DNA of 35,100 nucleotides from Desulfobacteraceae bacterium (GTDB taxonomy: Bacteria; Desulfobacterota; Desulfobacteria; Desulfobacterales; Desulfosalsimonadaceae). Shown piece after piece: positions 31,852 to 35,100 of this stretch. The position numbers and the translations under genes are program-made. How positions within the stretch are numbered: position 1 is the stretch's first letter; every line of letters begins with the position of its first letter. The notes beneath the pieces were generated by a model that saw only the letters and a list, made by a program, of their open reading frames with translations, was not told where the DNA came from and made no database searches. The stretch spans positions 1 to 35,100 of the forward strand of contig JAIPDT010000013.1 in assembly GCA_021737545.1 (NCBI GenBank). The letters are read 5' to 3'.

Positions 31852-32733
31852 TTATAAAGGCACCGGGTCGATCAGCCCGGAAAGGCTTTGCCTTACAAAC
31901 GCGGGCAGGGCAAAGGTCGCTTTGTGGATTTCCGGTGTGTAATACCGGGTGGCAATTCCCGAGGCCTCCACGCGTTGCGGATTGAAATCCCGGATCGGGC
32001 AGGGGCCCCTGGAGGCGAACCCGAAGCTCCACAATCCGCCCGGATAGGTCAGGGTGGAAAACGTATACATATGGATTTTCTCAAAAAAAGGGCGTTGATT
32101 GGAAAACATGGATTCCTGGATCTGGCTGTCGTAAAACGGTGATTCGGACTGAGATACCATTATGCCGTTTTCGCTCAGCAGCCCGGAGACGTTTTTGTAA
32201 AAGGTCTTGTCAAACAAGGGCTGGGCCGGCCCTATGGGATCGGTGGAATCTATGAGCACCACGTCAAAAGCATCCCTGCATTGCGCTGCGTACTTTACTC
32301 CATCGTCAATCAGCAGTTCCAGCCGGGAATCTTCCAGGGCCGAGGCAATAGAAGGAATGTGGGCTTTGCAGGCATTTACCACCATTTCGTCGATTTCAAC
32401 CACTACGGCACGCTCCACTGTGGGATGGCGCAGCACTTCCCGGGCCGTGCCCCCGTCTCCGCCTCCGATAATGAGTACCCGTTTAGGGTTTGGGTGGGTA
32501 AAAAGTGGCACGTGGGCAATCATTTCATGGTAAACAAACTCGTCTCGCTCGGATACCATGACAATGCCGTCGTTTAACAACATGACACCGTGTCCCGAGG
32601 TCTTGACGACATCGACCTGCTGATAAGGGCTGGTGCCGGAGAAAAGAGTCTCTTTGACCTTGAATCCAAGGGAAACTATATCCTGGTGGGTTTCGGCCAC
32701 CCACAGATCAAGTTTATTATGTTTATCAGTCAT
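31852..32733 (-). CDS. speE: Polyamine aminopropyltransferase (spermidine synthase)
   Basis: The enzyme transfers the aminopropyl group of decarboxylated S-adenosylmethionine to putrescine, yielding spermidine and methylthioadenosine. The 293-residue protein is of normal length. LNDGIVMVSERDEFVYHEMIAHVPLFTHPNP opens the domain. The nucleotide-binding motif IGGGDGGTAREVLRH (GGGDGG, 90-95), VVEIDEMVV, the catalytic region LIDSTDPIGPA (160-170), and TYPGGLWSFGFAS follow. GGAG lies about ten bases before the ATG. It is the first gene of a co-directional run into the purine genes. Putrescine would come from the arginine decarboxylase and agmatinase at 8510-10086; no SpeD gene is in the window, so the decarboxylated SAM source lies elsewhere. 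Confidence 0.95.
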   Translation of the reverse strand: MTDKHNKLDLWVAETHQDIVSLGFKVKETLFSGTSPYQQVDVVKTSGHGVMLLNDGIVMVSERDEFVYHEMIAHVPLFTHPNPKRVLIIGGGDGGTAREVLRHPTVERAVVVEIDEMVVNACKAHIPSIASALEDSRLELLIDDGVKYAAQCRDAFDVVLIDSTDPIGPAQPLFDKTFYKNVSGLLSENGIMVSQSESPFYDSQIQESMFSNQRPFFEKIHMYTFSTLTYPGGLWSFGFASRGPCPIRDFNPQRVEASGIATRYYTPEIHKATFALPAFVRQSLSGLIDPVPL

Positions 32734-32765
32734 CCGGGGTTTTCTCCTTTTTATAAAAGATGAAA

Positions 32766-32794
32766 TTTATAACATCTTTGTTCAATAGAGTAAA
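32766..32794 (-). promoter_or_regulatory. Candidate promoter for the speE-purH-Hsp70 run
   Basis: On the minus strand TTTACT (32794-32789), a 17-bp spacer and TATAAA (32771-32766) lie 33 bp before the speE start. The rest of the gap to dctM (32795-32881) shows no clear terminator; an imperfect GGTTTTAC/GTTAAACC pairing has too large a loop to count. Confidence 0.4.
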
Positions 32795-32881
32795 GAGCCC
32801 CGAAAAGTATAATCCGTGGTGTTTTAGGGGAATGCATATTTGAGGTTTAACTTTAGCCCGTAGAGTGCAGTAAAACCGGCA

Positions 32882-34180
32882 TTACATATGCTCCGGAATA
32901 AAGGTGGCAATTTCCGGGAATGCAACAAGAATAATAATTGCCACAAGTGCTGCGAGCAAAAAAGGCCAGATGCCGCTGAAAATGGTCTGCAGTCTAACAT
33001 CCGGGGCGGCCCCTTTTAGTACAAAAACGTTTAAACCGACAGGAGGAGTAATAAGGCCGATCTCTAAAACAATAACCATTAAAACCCCGAACCAGATGGG
33101 ATCGATACCCAGGACTTCAATAACCGGAAAAATAATCGGCACCGTAAGGATCATAATGGCATAGCAATCCATTACACAACCCAAAGCGGCGTATATTAAA
33201 ACTATAAGTGCAATAATAACGCTTCTGGGAAGATCCAGACCGCCCATGAAACCGGCAAGCTCCATTGGAAGCCGTGTTATACCCAAAAAAGAAGAAAAGA
33301 TATTCGCGCCTATAATAATTAAAAAAATAAAAGCAGTGGTTCTGCCTGTTTCCATAAGGCTGCGTATAAAAGTCTCCTTGTTTAACTTTCCGCTGAAAAC
33401 CGCAAAAATAAAGGCACCAAAAGCGCCCACTCCACCGGCCTCGGTGGGTGTGAAAATACCGAAATATATGCCCCCCATTACAATCACAAATAATAACAGC
33501 ATCGCCCATGTGCCCCTCAATGACCGGATCTTTTCCATCCAGGTTGTCGAAGGGCCGTGTGGTCCCATATCCGGGTTGATTCTGCATTGTATATAAATCG
33601 CGATTATAAAAAGAATACTTAGCAATGCGCCCGGAAGGATTCCGGCCATGAAAAGTTTTCCTATTGAAAGCTCTGTTAGTATGCCGTAAATGACAAATCC
33701 GATGCTCGGGGGTATCAAAATTCCGATTGTCCCGCCTGCGGCAACACATCCCGTGGACAGCCTGTTATCATATTTGTGCTTCTGCATTTCCGGAATCGCC
33801 ACCTGTCCCATGGTTGCGCCGGTGGCAAGCGATGATCCGCATATGGCAGCAAAGCCCGCGCAGGCCAGAATGGTTGCCATTGCCAAACCGCCCCGGAATT
33901 GGCCTATCCAGGTATAAAGTGTTTTGTAAATATCGCTGCTTATGCCGGAGACCAGAATAAATTGGCCCATGAGCACGAAGAGAGGAATAACGCTAAGGGT
34001 ATATGAAGAACCAACAGAAAGTGGAACAATGCCCAGCAGATTGATGCCGGCATTAGAGCCAACCAAAATACACATTCCCACAAAGCCTACCAGGGCCATG
34101 GCAATGCCGATATACATTCTTAAAGCAAGAAAAACAAATAATACCCCGATCCCTATAATTCCGATTAACTGTGGACTCAT
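32882..34180 (-). CDS. dctM: TRAP transporter large permease (DctM family)
   Basis: This is the 12-14-helix translocation subunit of a tripartite ATP-independent periplasmic transporter, which drives uptake of an organic acid with sodium or proton gradients. The 432-residue length is normal. Hydrophobic helices run throughout; family landmarks include the early LFVFLALRMYIGIAMALVGF, SLATGATMGQVAIPEMQKHKYDNRLSTGCVAAGGTIGILIPPSIGFVIYG, FFGIFTPTEAGGVGAFGAF-like YFGIFTPTEAGGVGAFGAF, and LEIGLITPPVGLNVFVLKG near the C-terminus. It follows dctQ after 11 bp. The gene is richer in A+T than the genes to its left. The substrate is not predictable from this subunit. Confidence 0.95.
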   Translation of the reverse strand: MSPQLIGIIGIGVLFVFLALRMYIGIAMALVGFVGMCILVGSNAGINLLGIVPLSVGSSYTLSVIPLFVLMGQFILVSGISSDIYKTLYTWIGQFRGGLAMATILACAGFAAICGSSLATGATMGQVAIPEMQKHKYDNRLSTGCVAAGGTIGILIPPSIGFVIYGILTELSIGKLFMAGILPGALLSILFIIAIYIQCRINPDMGPHGPSTTWMEKIRSLRGTWAMLLLFVIVMGGIYFGIFTPTEAGGVGAFGAFIFAVFSGKLNKETFIRSLMETGRTTAFIFLIIIGANIFSSFLGITRLPMELAGFMGGLDLPRSVIIALIVLIYAALGCVMDCYAIMILTVPIIFPVIEVLGIDPIWFGVLMVIVLEIGLITPPVGLNVFVLKGAAPDVRLQTIFSGIWPFLLAALVAIIILVAFPEIATFIPEHM

Positions 34181-34191
34181 AAATTATTATC

Positions 34192-34680
34192 CTATTCTTT
34201 GCTTTTAAAAAGCTTAACCAAATCCCTTATGTACTCCAGGCAAAATACCGCACAGCCAAAGGCGAGAAAAAAAACAAACGGATATTCCGGAATCAGAAGG
34301 TTTGGCGACTGCTGCCCCACTTCCTTCATATCCAGGGCTTTTACAATCCCTCTCCAGGTAATAAGAATCATTAAGACAAGACATATAAGATGGTTTAACG
34401 CGTCCACAAAATAACGCATTTTGGGAGGAAAATTATTAAATACCAAATCCACCGATATATGGGTTTTCCATTGCTGAGTAAAACCCAGGAAAGAAAAAAT
34501 CAAAAGCAACACCAGGAATTCGGTAATTTCAAAAACACCTAATATCGGGGTATTGAAAATATAGCGCCCCACCACATCCGCCATAGTCAAAAGCATCATC
34601 ACTATCAGCACAAAACAACCCAGATAGGCAAGTATTTCACTTATTTTGCCGCTTGTTTTCATAAATTTTTCAATCGGCAT
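34192..34680 (-). CDS. dctQ: TRAP transporter small permease (DctQ family)
   Basis: The small four-helix subunit of the TRAP transporter. Hydrophobic segments lie at about 14-38, 47-68, 90-110 and 130-150, with the family-like MTMADVVGRYIFNTPILGVFEITEFLVLLLIFSFLGF block represented by LLTMADVVGRYIFNTPIL. The open frame begins at GTG 34689, but the ATG at 34680 (162 residues) is preferred because GAGAGAGG lies nine bases before it, whereas it abuts the GTG directly. It is followed after 11 bp by dctM and preceded by a perfect hairpin that separates it from dctP. Confidence 0.92.
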   Translation of the reverse strand: MPIEKFMKTSGKISEILAYLGCFVLIVMMLLTMADVVGRYIFNTPILGVFEITEFLVLLLIFSFLGFTQQWKTHISVDLVFNNFPPKMRYFVDALNHLICLVLMILITWRGIVKALDMKEVGQQSPNLLIPEYPFVFFLAFGCAVFCLEYIRDLVKLFKSKE

Positions 34681-34713
34681 CTTACGCACCCTCTCTCAAA
34701 TTTTAAGAACAAT

Positions 34714-34744
34714 GAAAGTGCCACCAAATTCAGGTGGCACTTTC
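34714..34744 (-). other. Perfect 12-bp hairpin in the dctP-dctQ gap
   Basis: GAAAGTGCCACC (34714-34725) and GGTGGCACTTTC (34733-34744) are exact reverse complements with a 7-nt loop. On the coding strand the hairpin is followed by ATTGTTCTTAAAATTTG and not a clean T run. It is more likely a partial attenuator or an RNA-stabilising structure that favours dctP over dctQM expression than a full terminator. Confidence 0.75.
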
Positions 34745-34788
34745 TGCGGAATAACAATAATTATAATTGCCGATCCATTATTTGAGCT

Positions 34789-35100
34789 TTATTCTATTTT
34801 CTTGCTTTCTTCCAAATATTGAAGTGCCTTATCCAGAACTTTCTGTCCTTTTAATCCCTTTTTGTTCATTTCTTCAACCCATTCCTTCCTTAGCGGCTTG
34901 ACCAGATCCCTCATCTTCTGCCTGTCGGATTCCGGGATATCGACCACTTCAACCCCGGCTTCCACACACTTCTTTTTAAGGGCAGGCGAAACCCCGGCAA
35001 AAGCACGGCCGCAGTCAAGAGACATGGACTTGCCGGAATTTTTCTCAAGCACGTCCTTTACATCCGGCGGCAGGGAATTCCACTTGTCCTTGTTCATAAG
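34789..35100 (-). CDS. dctP: TRAP transporter substrate-binding protein DctP, C-terminal part (cut by window edge)
   Basis: Only the last 104 or so codons are present; the frame stays open to the right edge. MNKDKWNSLPPDVKDVLEKNSGKSM is the usual C-terminal hinge of DctP-family periplasmic binding proteins, in which binding-lobe helices end with a charged amphipathic helix (here WVEEMNKKGLKGQKVLDKALQYLEESKKIE). The signal peptide and the ligand-binding arginine are outside the window, so the substrate cannot be judged. It is the first visible gene of dctP-dctQ-dctM; a perfect hairpin follows its stop. Confidence 0.88.
   Translation of the reverse strand, partial: LMNKDKWNSLPPDVKDVLEKNSGKSMSLDCGRAFAGVSPALKKKCVEAGVEVVDIPESDRQKMRDLVKPLRKEWVEEMNKKGLKGQKVLDKALQYLEESKKIE

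Noticed and set aside
34733-34750. Sigma-54-like GGTGGCACTTTCTGC on the plus strand
   Set aside because: The GG-N10-GC spacing is not met, it points away from the transporter genes, and the bases are explained by the hairpin arm.

Overview
The window (about 50% G+C) reads as chromosomal DNA of an anaerobic deltaproteobacterial (Desulfobacterota) lineage, most likely a sulfate reducer of the Desulfobacterales type. This is an inference from gene content: formate-tetrahydrofolate ligase, pyruvoyl-dependent arginine decarboxylase with agmatinase, a split PurH, a TRAP transporter, a general PTS pair without EII, and small palindromic intergenic repeats. No rRNA, CRISPR array, insertion sequence or prophage was seen.

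Layout. 1-172 (-): 5' part of the tmRNA gene ssrA, whose 3' part lies beyond the left edge; it encodes the tag ADDYNYAVAA. Next come its partner smpB (-) and the PTS phosphorelay ptsH-ptsI (-). 3020-6093 (+): LOG-family hydrolase, a solitary DNA methyltransferase and a SpmA-SpmB-type membrane fusion. 6108-8353 (-): a COG3044 'ABC-class' ATPase overlapping a small four-helix membrane protein. 8510-10086 (+): arginine decarboxylase and agmatinase (arginine to putrescine), ended by a strong bidirectional terminator facing fhs (-). 12157-15793 (-): the two half-transporters of a heterodimeric ABC exporter with one degenerate ATP site. 16068-19894 (+): an MscS-type channel overlapping a CorC/HlyC-type protein. 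19990-20355 (-): SHOCT protein. 20556-23966 (+): RNase II-family exonuclease and pyruvate kinase. 23970-32733 (-): a long co-directional run of speE, IMP cyclohydrolase, AICAR transformylase and then a five-gene Hsp70 locus. 32882-35100 (-): TRAP transporter dctP (partial)-dctQ-dctM.

The most interesting part is the Hsp70 locus at 23970-29812. In transcription order it encodes an 898-residue lysine-headed, TPR-like protein with an Asp/Phe-rich acidic patch, a small J-like protein with no HPD triad, a GrpE-like exchange factor, a short-lidded Hsp70, and a zinc-ribbon/TPR-like protein. The genes are 3 to 21 bp apart and two start with TTG. This looks like a self-contained specialised chaperone machine, distinct from a housekeeping DnaK system.

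Metabolic links: PvlArgDC, agmatinase and SpeE make a polyamine route in two loci. FTHFS makes the 10-formyl-THF that the separate AICAR transformylase consumes. Most gaps are short. The longest hold promoters, the palindromic elements, or nothing recognisable (for example 15898-16067 and 32795-32881).
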